The position numbers and the translations under genes are program-made. 13,405 nucleotides of DNA from Phyllobacteriaceae bacterium (GTDB taxonomy: Bacteria; Pseudomonadota; Alphaproteobacteria; Rhizobiales; Rhizobiaceae): contig JAHEGF010000074.1 of NCBI GenBank assembly GCA_024645155.1, positions 1 through 13,405 on the forward strand. Reading direction: 5' to 3'. Under the pieces are notes generated by a model. It was not told where the DNA came from. It saw only the letters and a list, made by a program, of their open reading frames with translations, and did no database searches. Below are positions 1 through 5,729 of this stretch, piece after piece (position 1 is the stretch's first letter; every line of letters begins with the position of its first letter).

Positions 1-1197
1 CGAAGACAGTTCGACCGCCGCCTTGATGGCATCGTTTGTGAATTTGACGTTGTGATAGTCTTCGAAATAAGGCTTCAGCCCTTTCATGATGTCGATTGCA
101 TCGGGAATTGACGGTTCGTTGATATCGATCTTTTGGAATCGGCGCACCAAGGCGCGATCCTTCTCAAAAAACTGTCGAAACTCCTTGTAAGTCGTTGAAC
201 CAATACACCTAATAAGCCCCGATGAAAGCGCAGGTTTCAGCAGGTTTGAGGCATCCATGGCTCCGCCGGACGTAGCGCCGGCACCTATGACGGTGTGGAT
301 TTCGTCGATGAACAACACGGCGCCCGGAAAATCTTCCAGTTCCTTGACAACCTGCTTGAGCCTTTCTTCGAAATCACCGCGATAGCGTGTACCAGCGAGC
401 AGTGTACCCATGTCGAGCATGAAGATCGTAGCGTCCGCCAGTACTTCGGGAACACTACCCTCGACGATCCGCTTGGCCAGCCCTTCGGCGATCGCGGTTT
501 TGCCGACGCCGGGATCGCCAACATATAGCGGGTTGTTCTTGGAGCGGCGGCAAAGGATCTGGATGGTCCGGTTGATTTCCTTTTCACGCCCGATCAGCGG
601 ATCGATACGGCCAGCGCGCGCTTTTTCATTCAGATTGACGCAATAAGTGCTCAGCGCATCCTGCTGCTTTTTCTTTGCACCTTCTTCGCTTTCGCTGTCA
701 GTGCCTTCGTGCGGCTCGTCCTCAGCCCCACGTGGGACACGCGGCTGCGAAGAACCCGGCCTTTTTGCAATACCGTGGGAGATGTAATTGACTGCATCGT
801 AACGTGTCATCTCCTGTTCCTGCAGGAAATAGGCGGCATGGCTTTCGCGCTCCGCAAAAATTGCGACAAGAACATTTGCACCAGTAACCTCTTCACGGCC
901 TGATGACTGGACGTGGATTACCGCCCGCTGGATAACCCGCTGAAAGCCCGATGTCGGCTTTGAATCCTCGTCGTAGCCGGTCACGAGATTGTCGAGTTCG
1001 GTATCGACGTAGGTCAGTACCTTCGCTTTCAGCGCATCAATATCGACGTTGCAAGCCTTCATCACGGCAGCAGCGTCATCGTCCTCGATCAGCGCGAGCA
1101 GCAAATGCTCTAAAGTGGCATATTCGTGATGCCGCTCGTTGGCAAAAGTCAGCGCTGTGTGCAGCGATGTTTCCAGACTTTGGGAGAATGCCGGCAT
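1..1197 (-). CDS. clpA: ATP-dependent Clp protease ATP-binding subunit ClpA (partial, C-terminus beyond window)
   Basis: AAA+ unfoldase that feeds substrates to the ClpP peptidase in the cytoplasm and receives N-degron substrates from ClpS. The first 399 residues are present; the frame is still open at base 1. The Clp N-domain (about 1-150) starts MPAFSQSLE and contains HHEYATLEHLLLAL. The first AAA+ module has Walker A GDPGVGKT (227-234, Lys233) and Walker B FIDEIHT (Asp298-Glu299), followed by GAGATSGGAMDASNLLKP. The second AAA+ module lies outside the window. The start ATG is 7 bases after the clpS stop with a short GGA upstream, which suggests translational coupling. The ClpA-type N-domain together with the adjacent clpS separates it from ClpB and ClpC. 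Confidence 0.97.
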   Translation of the reverse strand, partial: MPAFSQSLETSLHTALTFANERHHEYATLEHLLLALIEDDDAAAVMKACNVDIDALKAKVLTYVDTELDNLVTGYDEDSKPTSGFQRVIQRAVIHVQSSGREEVTGANVLVAIFAERESHAAYFLQEQEMTRYDAVNYISHGIAKRPGSSQPRVPRGAEDEPHEGTDSESEEGAKKKQQDALSTYCVNLNEKARAGRIDPLIGREKEINRTIQILCRRSKNNPLYVGDPGVGKTAIAEGLAKRIVEGSVPEVLADATIFMLDMGTLLAGTRYRGDFEERLKQVVKELEDFPGAVLFIDEIHTVIGAGATSGGAMDASNLLKPALSSGLIRCIGSTTYKEFRQFFEKDRALVRRFQKIDINEPSIPDAIDIMKGLKPYFEDYHNVKFTNDAIKAAVELSS

Positions 1198-1204
1198 CAA
1201 ATCC

Positions 1205-1537
1205 TCATTTCTTTTCCATCACGCATTGCAGCGGATGCTGGTGTTGTCGGGCGAAATCCATCACCTGTGTTACCTTCGTCTCGGCAACCTCATATGTAAA
1301 GACACCGCATTCACCGACGCCGTGATTGTGAACATGCAACATGATTTGTGTGGCATCTTCACGGCCCTTGCGGAAAAACCGCTCCAGAACATGGATGACA
1401 AACTCCATCGGAGTATAATCGTCGTTCAGCAGCAGTACGCGGTACAGGCTGGGTTTCTTCGTCTTCGGCTTGACGCGCGTGATAACAGCTGGACCGCGCG
1501 CGGGAACATTCCCGTCGCCATCTTCGCCGTCATTCAT
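1205..1537 (-). CDS. clpS: ClpS, N-degron adaptor for ClpAP
   Basis: Small cytoplasmic adaptor that binds proteins with destabilising N-terminal residues and delivers them to ClpA. With the ATG at 1537 the protein is 110 aa: a flexible tail of about 27 residues, then the core. The core shows LLLNDDYTPMEFV (residues 35-47) and MLHVHNHG (66-73), which place Asn38, Asp39 and His70 at the N-degron pocket positions (E. coli Asn34, Asp35, His66). The C-terminus HPLQCVMEKK is typical of alphaproteobacteria. The frame opens further upstream (GTG 1594, ATG 1573), but the ATG at 1537 has GGTGAG just before it and gives the usual family length. It lies 7 bases upstream of clpA, as expected for ClpS1 rather than the stand-alone ClpS2. 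Confidence 0.95.
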   Translation of the reverse strand: MNDGEDGDGNVPARGPAVITRVKPKTKKPSLYRVLLLNDDYTPMEFVIHVLERFFRKGREDATQIMLHVHNHGVGECGVFTYEVAETKVTQVMDFARQHQHPLQCVMEKK

Positions 1538-1638
1538 GCTCACCGCAAACCTGTGTATCAGTTCGCCGGTCATTTTCGCCCAACCATTCAACACCCGCTA
1601 CCAGCCTACCGTTCCGACATGTAGGCATCCGACTTCGG

Positions 1639-1666
1639 ATTGTAAGCCCTGCAGCGGTACTGGCAA
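1639..1666 (-). promoter_or_regulatory. Candidate sigma-70 promoter for clpS-clpA
   Basis: Reading the minus strand, TTGCCA (1666-1661) and TACAAT (1644-1639) are separated by 16 bases. Transcription would start near 1632, leaving a leader of about 95 bases before the clpS ATG at 1537. It sits between the phasin terminator and clpS, where a promoter is needed. The assignment rests only on hexamer similarity. Confidence 0.4.
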
Positions 1667-1720
1667 CATCTACGGCATATCGTATCACGGAGTTTCGGTA
1701 AAAAAAGTGAACGGCACACG

Positions 1721-1750
1721 AAAAAACCCGGCAGCGTAAGCTACCGGGTT
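1721..1750 (-). terminator. Rho-independent terminator of the phasin gene
   Basis: On the minus strand an 11-bp stem (AACCCGGTAGC pairing with GCTGCCGGGTT, one G-U wobble) closes a TTAC tetraloop, and the descending arm runs into a T tract (TTTTTT, two of them in the stem). It begins 25 bases after the phasin stop codon. It is the cleanest intrinsic terminator in the window and isolates phasin from the downstream clpS-clpA operon. Confidence 0.9.
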
Positions 1751-1775
1751 GTTTAATGGCTGTCAGGCGTTGGCG

Positions 1776-2105
1776 TTATTTTGCTTTCGCAACAACCTTT
1801 TCAAAAGGCTTGTAAGCCTCGGTTGCAACGTCTGTCATCAGGTCGGTCACCTTGGTCGACTGGGCTACGAAACCCTCATACGAGGTTTTCATGTAGTCGG
1901 CCTGGATTTCCAGAGCTTTCTCCAGCGATTTGGCTGCAAACATTTTTTCGAGAGCGGAGGTGCCGTTCTCAAAGGCAGTGCGGGTGTACTCTGCACTTTC
2001 GGCAGCAATGGTCTGGAAGCCTTTTGCTGCGTTCGCTACTGCTTTGAGATTGTTGTCCATCATTTCCTTGCCGAATTTGCCGGCGTCTTCAAAAGAGTTC
2101 ATCAT
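1776..2105 (-). CDS. Phasin family protein (Phasin_2), PHB granule surface protein
   Basis: Phasins coat polyhydroxybutyrate granules and control their number and size. This 109-residue protein is mostly helical and amphipathic, with no signal peptide. It has the rhizobial Phasin_2 signature: GFQTIAAESAEYTRTAFE, then ALEKMFAAKSLEKALEIQ, then YMKTSYEGFVAQ and a C-terminal AYKPFEKVVAKAK. I chose the ATG at 2105 (MMNSFEDAG): homologous sequence begins there and GAAGG lies about 10 bases upstream. The open frame continues upstream to 2210 through the leader hairpin, but that extension is Cys- and Trp-containing and unlike phasins. It is a single-gene unit with its own promoter and terminator. The nearby clpS/clpA and carboxypeptidase order is common in Hyphomicrobiales. 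Other Phasin_2 members can have different clients, so PHB binding is inferred. Confidence 0.9.
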   Translation of the reverse strand: MMNSFEDAGKFGKEMMDNNLKAVANAAKGFQTIAAESAEYTRTAFENGTSALEKMFAAKSLEKALEIQADYMKTSYEGFVAQSTKVTDLMTDVATEAYKPFEKVVAKAK

Positions 2106-2135
2106 TGGTCGGGTGCCTTCGTATCTTGGGAGCAT

Positions 2136-2160
2136 GCACCAATTCATATCTTTTTGGTGC
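2136..2160 (-). other. Hairpin at the 5' end of the phasin leader RNA
   Basis: A perfect 7-bp inverted repeat (gcaccaa at 2136-2142 and ttggtgc at 2154-2160) encloses an 11-base loop. From the promoter at 2170-2198, transcription should begin near 2163, so this stem would sit almost at the 5' end of the phasin mRNA. Such 5' stems can stabilise transcripts; that role is inferred. Confidence 0.45.
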
Positions 2161-2161
2161 G

Positions 2162-2189
2162 ATGCAGCATTTATAGTGTGCACTGCACA
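2162..2189. promoter_or_regulatory. PhaR-like operator in the phasin promoter
   Basis: A perfect 13-bp palindrome TGTGCA-C-TGCACA (2177-2189) lies wholly within the spacer between the phasin -35 and -10 elements. It contains the core TGC-ACT-GCA. A second, shorter palindrome ATGCAGCAT (2162-2170) overlaps the -10 and start region. PhaR/PhbR repressors of alphaproteobacterial phasin genes bind TGC/GCA-rich dyads such as CTGC-N3-GCAG, so this is a plausible PhaR operator. The position would block RNA polymerase. No phaR gene is in the window. Confidence 0.55.
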
Positions 2190-2198
2190 AAATTGCAA
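2170..2198 (-). promoter_or_regulatory. Phasin gene promoter
   Basis: Minus-strand TTGCAA (2198-2193) and TATAAA (2175-2170) are separated by exactly 17 bases, close to the sigma-70 consensus. The start would be near 2163, giving a leader of about 58 bases to the ATG at 2105. It is the best-matched promoter in the window, which fits the high expression usual for phasins. Confidence 0.7.
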
Positions 2199-2263
2199 TA
2201 CCCCGCGCAAATTTTAATAAGCAGACGCCAAATACTTTGCGACCGGCGCGCCTAGTCCGCCTG

Positions 2264-2292
2264 ATGACCACTAACGAAACGTTTCCTATAAA
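2264..2292 (+). promoter_or_regulatory. Candidate promoter of the carboxypeptidase gene, with an internal GAAACGTTTC palindrome
   Basis: ATGACC (2264-2269) and TATAAA (2287-2292) are separated by 17 bases and point towards the carboxypeptidase. A perfect 10-bp palindrome with a central CpG (2276-2285) fills most of the spacer and could be a repressor site; LacI-family operators often have such a centre. The leader would be about 135 bases long. No other gene explains the 2106-2434 spacer, which holds only the divergent phasin and carboxypeptidase control regions. Confidence 0.4.
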
Positions 2293-2434
2293 CGGATTGG
2301 TAACGCTGTTCTCTTATCGTGAAATCGTAAGCGGGCCGATGTCGCAATCGGTCCATGTGTTTGTGTACCAAGTAACGGGTGTAACTGTGCGTGCAGCGTA
2401 TCGGCATGATCTCGAATTGATTTCCCAGAAAATA

Positions 2435-3667
2435 ATGCGCTCCCTGATAACTGCCTTGATTTTTGCGGTGCTGGCCGCATCAGGTCCGGCGATGGCCGGA
2501 TCCAAATATGCAGGTGTTGTCATTGATGCGAAAACCGGAAAAACGCTTTACTCATCAAGTGCCGATGCGCATCGGTATCCGGCGTCACTGACCAAGATGA
2601 TGACACTTTACATGCTGTTTGACGCACTTGATTCGGGTAGGATCAAGAAGTCGAGCCAGATACCGATTTCGAAACATGCTGCAAGCCAGCCACCTTCAAA
2701 ACTGGGATTGCGGCCGGGCCAAACAATCTCCGTCGAATCGGCGATCTATGCGTTGGTGACCAAATCGGCAAATGACGTGGCTGCCGCTGTCGGAGAATTC
2801 ATCGGCGGTTCGGAATCCCGATTTGGGGTGCTGATGACACGCAAGGCGCGCGCCTTGGGAATGCGGTCAACGACTTTCCGAAATGCTTCGGGCCTTCCCG
2901 ACAGCCGGCAGGTCACTACAGCGCGGGACATGGCGACTCTCGGGCTTGCCCTCTACGAGCACCATCCGGGCTATTACAATTATTTTTCAACCAAGTCGTT
3001 TTCCTACGGCAAGCGCCGTTACCGCAACCACAATCGCCTGCTGGGAAATGTGCGCGGTGTAGACGGGATCAAAACCGGCTACACCAGGGCATCGGGATTC
3101 AACCTTGTTACATCCGTGTCAAAGGGCGATCGGCGTATCGTGGCTGTCGTCATGGGCGGTAAAACCGGGCGCAGCCGTAACCAGCAGATGACCAACCTGA
3201 TCGGTAAATACCTGCCACGGGCGTCGTCGCAGAACAAGAAACGCTTACTGGTGGCGGAAAAATCAACAAAACGTGTCGTGTCGGCATCTGCGTTTGTCGC
3301 CTTGCCCAAATCGAGCGTTCCAGCGCCAAGCGCCCGGCCTGCGGCCAATTCAACTGTGGCACCGAAACCCAAATCTGCAATCGCGGTTGATCCCATCACG
3401 ACGGCATCCAACAGCAATGAACGGGGCTGGGTCATTCAAGTCGCGTCGTTGCCCAGCAAGGAAGATGCCGAGCGGTTCCTGGCCAAAACCAAATCACGTG
3501 CCGGCAGCAACCTGGCGTCTGCCGAGCCATTCACACAGACATTCAGCAAGGACGGAACTGTCTATTACCGTGCCAGGTTTGCAGGTTTTTCAGACCAAAC
3601 ATCGGCTGTGAACACATGCAAAGCCTTGAAATCTAGAAAAATCGCCTGTTTTGCAGCGATGCAATAG
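2435..3667 (+). CDS. D-alanyl-D-alanine carboxypeptidase (S11 family) with C-terminal SPOR domain
   Basis: Periplasmic penicillin-binding protein that removes the terminal D-Ala from peptidoglycan stem peptides. With the ATG at 2435 it has 410 aa. MRSLITALIFAVLAASGPAMA is a signal peptide ending in an AMA-type cleavage site. The S11 motifs are intact: SLTK (51-54, nucleophile Ser51), SAN (111-113) and KTG (213-215). A Pro/Ser/Ala-rich linker (about 270-325) leads to a SPOR domain (about 331-408, starting GWVIQVASLPSKEDAERFL), which in general binds denuded septal glycan, so action at the division site is likely. The frame is open back to 2237, but those 66 residues precede the signal peptide and lack export features. 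The SD (AGAAAA) is weak. The paralogue name (dacA, dacC or dacF) cannot be fixed from sequence alone. Confidence 0.93.
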   Translation: MRSLITALIFAVLAASGPAMAGSKYAGVVIDAKTGKTLYSSSADAHRYPASLTKMMTLYMLFDALDSGRIKKSSQIPISKHAASQPPSKLGLRPGQTISVESAIYALVTKSANDVAAAVGEFIGGSESRFGVLMTRKARALGMRSTTFRNASGLPDSRQVTTARDMATLGLALYEHHPGYYNYFSTKSFSYGKRRYRNHNRLLGNVRGVDGIKTGYTRASGFNLVTSVSKGDRRIVAVVMGGKTGRSRNQQMTNLIGKYLPRASSQNKKRLLVAEKSTKRVVSASAFVALPKSSVPAPSARPAANSTVAPKPKSAIAVDPITTASNSNERGWVIQVASLPSKEDAERFLAKTKSRAGSNLASAEPFTQTFSKDGTVYYRARFAGFSDQTSAVNTCKALKSRKIACFAAMQ

Positions 3668-3671
3668 GCCT

Positions 3672-3690
3672 GTTTTCCGGACCGGGAAAC
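3672..3690. terminator. Weak hairpin between convergent genes
   Basis: GTTTTCC (3672-3678) pairs with GGGAAAC (3684-3690), with one G-U wobble, around a GGACC loop, 4 bases after the carboxypeptidase stop and 34 bases from the convergent J-domain gene. There is no U tract on either strand, so it may only be a 3' stabilising stem. The 7-base direct repeat CCGGACC (3677-3683 and 3690-3696) overlaps it. Confidence 0.25.
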
Positions 3691-3724
3691 CGGACCGATC
3701 CAGTATTGCGTAAAGAGGGTATGA

Positions 3725-4417
3725 CTAATGTCCGGTAAGCAACAAATCCTTGGCCTGATTGATCCGCGCGGCAAGAAAGGACGAGCCCCCACGGTCGGGA
3801 TGAACCCTCTGCATCAGGTTGCGGTGGGCCTTGCGAATGTCCGCGACGGAAGCCCCTTCTTCAAGACCAAGGATCTGATAGGCCTCCTGCTTAGTCATGG
3901 AGCCCGATCCCGACGACGCGCCCTGCCCCGCGTTGCCATTCGTATCCGCGCCGTCACGCCAACCGGGAATGCGGCGATCAAGATACGCCTCCAGTAGTTG
4001 TAGGCTTTCGGTGTCGGATGCGAGTTCGCCGCGAAGATCGAGCAATTGTTCGCTGCTAAGTTCGGCCAACTCTACGCCTTCGAAACTCCCGGCAAGCACA
4101 TAGCCATCGAGATCACCGGTGTCGTGGTCGAGTTCCATTTCCAATGCGGCAGTACGCACTCGCGAAGTCTGGCCACGTGCCGTTTTAACTCCGGCTTTGC
4201 GCGCCAACGCCCGATAACTGCTGACCGAACCTACCAACAGTAGAACTCCCAGCCCGGTCTTGCCGGTTACTGTCATGGTGACCGCTGCAACAAACAGCAC
4301 AGCCGGCACTATCATTCGCAACGCCCCGGCAATTGTGCCTGCGTTGGCACGGGTCAGCACATAGGCAGCGATCGTCAGTGCGAGAAGACCTGCAACGAGA
4401 TAGAACAGAAAAGTCAT
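3725..4417 (-). CDS. Membrane-anchored protein with C-terminal J domain (DnaJ/Pam18-like)
   Basis: 230-aa putative Hsp70 co-chaperone. The N-terminus has a hydrophobic segment at 3-21 and more hydrophobic stretches at about 30-50 and 54-66. A middle region (about 88-153) has the conserved-looking pattern TAALEMELDHDTGDLDGYVLAGSFEG. A Gly/Ser linker leads to a short J domain (about 174-228) with QEAYQILGLEEGAS and the essential HPD motif at 206-208. As in mitochondrial Pam18/Tim14, the J domain is C-terminal and ends after helix III. The HPD should let it stimulate DnaK at the membrane; the client is unknown. Its ATG overlaps the stop of the upstream VWA gene by 4 bases (ATGA), so the two are probably made together. 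Confidence 0.9.
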   Translation of the reverse strand: MTFLFYLVAGLLALTIAAYVLTRANAGTIAGALRMIVPAVLFVAAVTMTVTGKTGLGVLLLVGSVSSYRALARKAGVKTARGQTSRVRTAALEMELDHDTGDLDGYVLAGSFEGVELAELSSEQLLDLRGELASDTESLQLLEAYLDRRIPGWRDGADTNGNAGQGASSGSGSMTKQEAYQILGLEEGASVADIRKAHRNLMQRVHPDRGGSSFLAARINQAKDLLLTGH

Positions 4418-5148
4418 GTATTTGGTTTTCTACCCATTTTTTCAATCAGCAACCGGTCTTCCGCAGTGGCCCGATTCTGCAGCGCCTTGAACCCACCGGC
4501 AGCATAGACCGCGACAGATGACAGCAGCCTCGCCAAAATGCGCGCTGACGACTGGTCGAACTGGAACCAGGCGCCACCCGAAAGACGGGCGATTTCCGTC
4601 AAACCCGTCTTTGCGGTTGGATCATTACCCTCCTGAAACACAAACACTGGAACACCTGCAATACCGAGATGCGCAGCCTTGTCCGACAAATCATCAATCG
4701 GCTCCTCGACAGCGTCACCGATATAGACCACCGCGGCAACATTGCGCTGCTTGTTCTCCTTGAGGCAATGGGAAAGTACCTTGCCGATCTGGGTGTGCCC
4801 GCCGCGGCAATCAATTCTGGTCATCAACTTTTTCAGGCTTTGCGTGTCAACAACAAACCGTGATGCCTGAGACTCCCCGAAACCGCGGAAATACACGAGC
4901 TGGACCGCCAATGAACCGGCCTTTCCCGCGGCATCAAACATCTCGCCTTGAAGTTGACAAGCCAGATCCCATGTCGGTTGCCGGCTCATTGTCGCATCCA
5001 GCGCCAGAATAAGCCTGCCGCCGCCCGGTTGCCGGCGTTTCGAGATCGCCTGAACCTTGCCGAGGAAGGCTTCCACCGCTGATTTGGACCCGCGACTGCC
5101 GTCAGGCGCCTGATCACCTTTCCTCACCGGGGTCTTGTCGTTCTTCAT
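4414..5148 (-). CDS. VWA-domain protein encoded with a J-domain protein
   Basis: 244-aa cytoplasmic protein with a von Willebrand factor A fold and no signal peptide or membrane segment. Visible features are RLILALDATMSR (MIDAS-like DxTxS: Asp51, Thr53, Ser55), a Thr in GGHTQIG (Thr119) and an acidic loop YIGDAVEE (Asp145), so a metal-dependent adhesion site looks intact. FGESQASRF and GVPVFVFQEGNDP are strongly patterned. The start is uncertain: I chose the ATG at 5148 (MKNDKTPVRK), but a TTG at 5190, 3 bases after the DUF1489 stop, would add 14 residues, and neither has a good SD. The 3' end overlaps the J-domain gene by 4 bases. VWA domains mediate protein-protein contacts; the role of this pairing is not known to me. 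Confidence 0.87.
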   Translation of the reverse strand: MKNDKTPVRKGDQAPDGSRGSKSAVEAFLGKVQAISKRRQPGGGRLILALDATMSRQPTWDLACQLQGEMFDAAGKAGSLAVQLVYFRGFGESQASRFVVDTQSLKKLMTRIDCRGGHTQIGKVLSHCLKENKQRNVAAVVYIGDAVEEPIDDLSDKAAHLGIAGVPVFVFQEGNDPTAKTGLTEIARLSGGAWFQFDQSSARILARLLSSVAVYAAGGFKALQNRATAEDRLLIEKMGRKPNT

Positions 5149-5193
5149 GCTTTTGAAGATGTGATGCAATTGCGCCAAGCGCAAGACCAATGA

Positions 5194-5631
5194 CTAGAGA
5201 AGTCCAAGTTCTGCAAGTTCATGACGAAGCTTGGCCGGAATGGCATTTTCGCCGCCAAGTGTGATGTCGATATCGGCAGGCGCATCGTCCTGTTTGAGAT
5301 ACCGCCAACCCTGAAAAGGGCGGCGCGGCTGCCATGAAGTCGGGTGGATCTCAGGTTCCATGACCAGCCGGCAGCGCCGGATCCCGTCCTTACCGGTTAC
5401 CGGTTCAAGTGCAATCAGTTTTGAACGGCACTGAATATTGCCCTTGATGACCCAATACAGCGATCCGCCATTGAGTAATTCATCCTTGCGGCGCGGCGTC
5501 ATCCGGGTGGTGTGATAGCGCCGGGGTTCTTCACCGCGAGCCATTCTTTCGGCCAATTGCGCGCTCACATGGGACTGCAATTCCTCGAGGGTGTCGACAC
5601 CGACACACAATTTCAACAAGTGAAGGGCCAT
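5194..5631 (-). CDS. DUF1489 family protein
   Basis: 145-aa soluble protein of a family found mainly in alphaproteobacteria, with no assigned function. The family signature is clear: MALHLLKLCVGVDTLEEL at the N-terminus, a basic stretch RRYHTTRMTPRRKDELL, GGSLYWVIKGNIQCRSKLIALEPV in the middle, and PFQGWRYLKQDDAPADI near the C-terminus. The Arg/Lys-rich surface and WVIKG block would suit nucleic-acid or nucleotide contact, but that is speculation. It is the first gene of a probable three-gene unit with the VWA and J-domain genes (45 bases to the chosen VWA start, or 3 to the TTG alternative). There is no SD ahead of the ATG; the promoter lies so close that the mRNA may be leaderless. Confidence 0.9.
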   Translation of the reverse strand: MALHLLKLCVGVDTLEELQSHVSAQLAERMARGEEPRRYHTTRMTPRRKDELLNGGSLYWVIKGNIQCRSKLIALEPVTGKDGIRRCRLVMEPEIHPTSWQPRRPFQGWRYLKQDDAPADIDITLGGENAIPAKLRHELAELGLL

Positions 5632-5637
5632 GGCACC

Positions 5638-5666
5638 AGTCTAGGACGGGCGCTGTCAGCCTGCAA
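5638..5666 (-). promoter_or_regulatory. Candidate promoter of DUF1489, possibly giving a leaderless mRNA
   Basis: Minus-strand TTGCAG (5666-5661) and TAGACT (5643-5638) have a 17-base spacer. Only 6 bases separate the -10 element from the ATG at 5631-5629, so the expected transcription start falls on the A of the start codon. The lack of any Shine-Dalgarno sequence upstream agrees with this. Confidence 0.4.
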
Positions 5667-5729
5667 TTGCCTTGCCTGGCACTTCCACAGCCCTACCGAT
5701 ATCTGCAGGCCGGCATGTTCGGACCGGAA

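Noticed and set aside
1139..1624. 161-codon plus-strand frame
   Set aside because: Antisense to clpS and the clpA start; clpS is certain from its NDD and His pocket residues.
2237..2434. 66-codon upstream extension of the carboxypeptidase frame
   Set aside because: It would place sequence before a clear signal peptide and would overlap the predicted promoter and palindrome; better explained as leader DNA.
3677..3696. Direct repeat CCGGACC separated by 6 bases
   Set aside because: Short, in a small convergent spacer and overlapping a hairpin; nothing suggests an attachment site or regulator.
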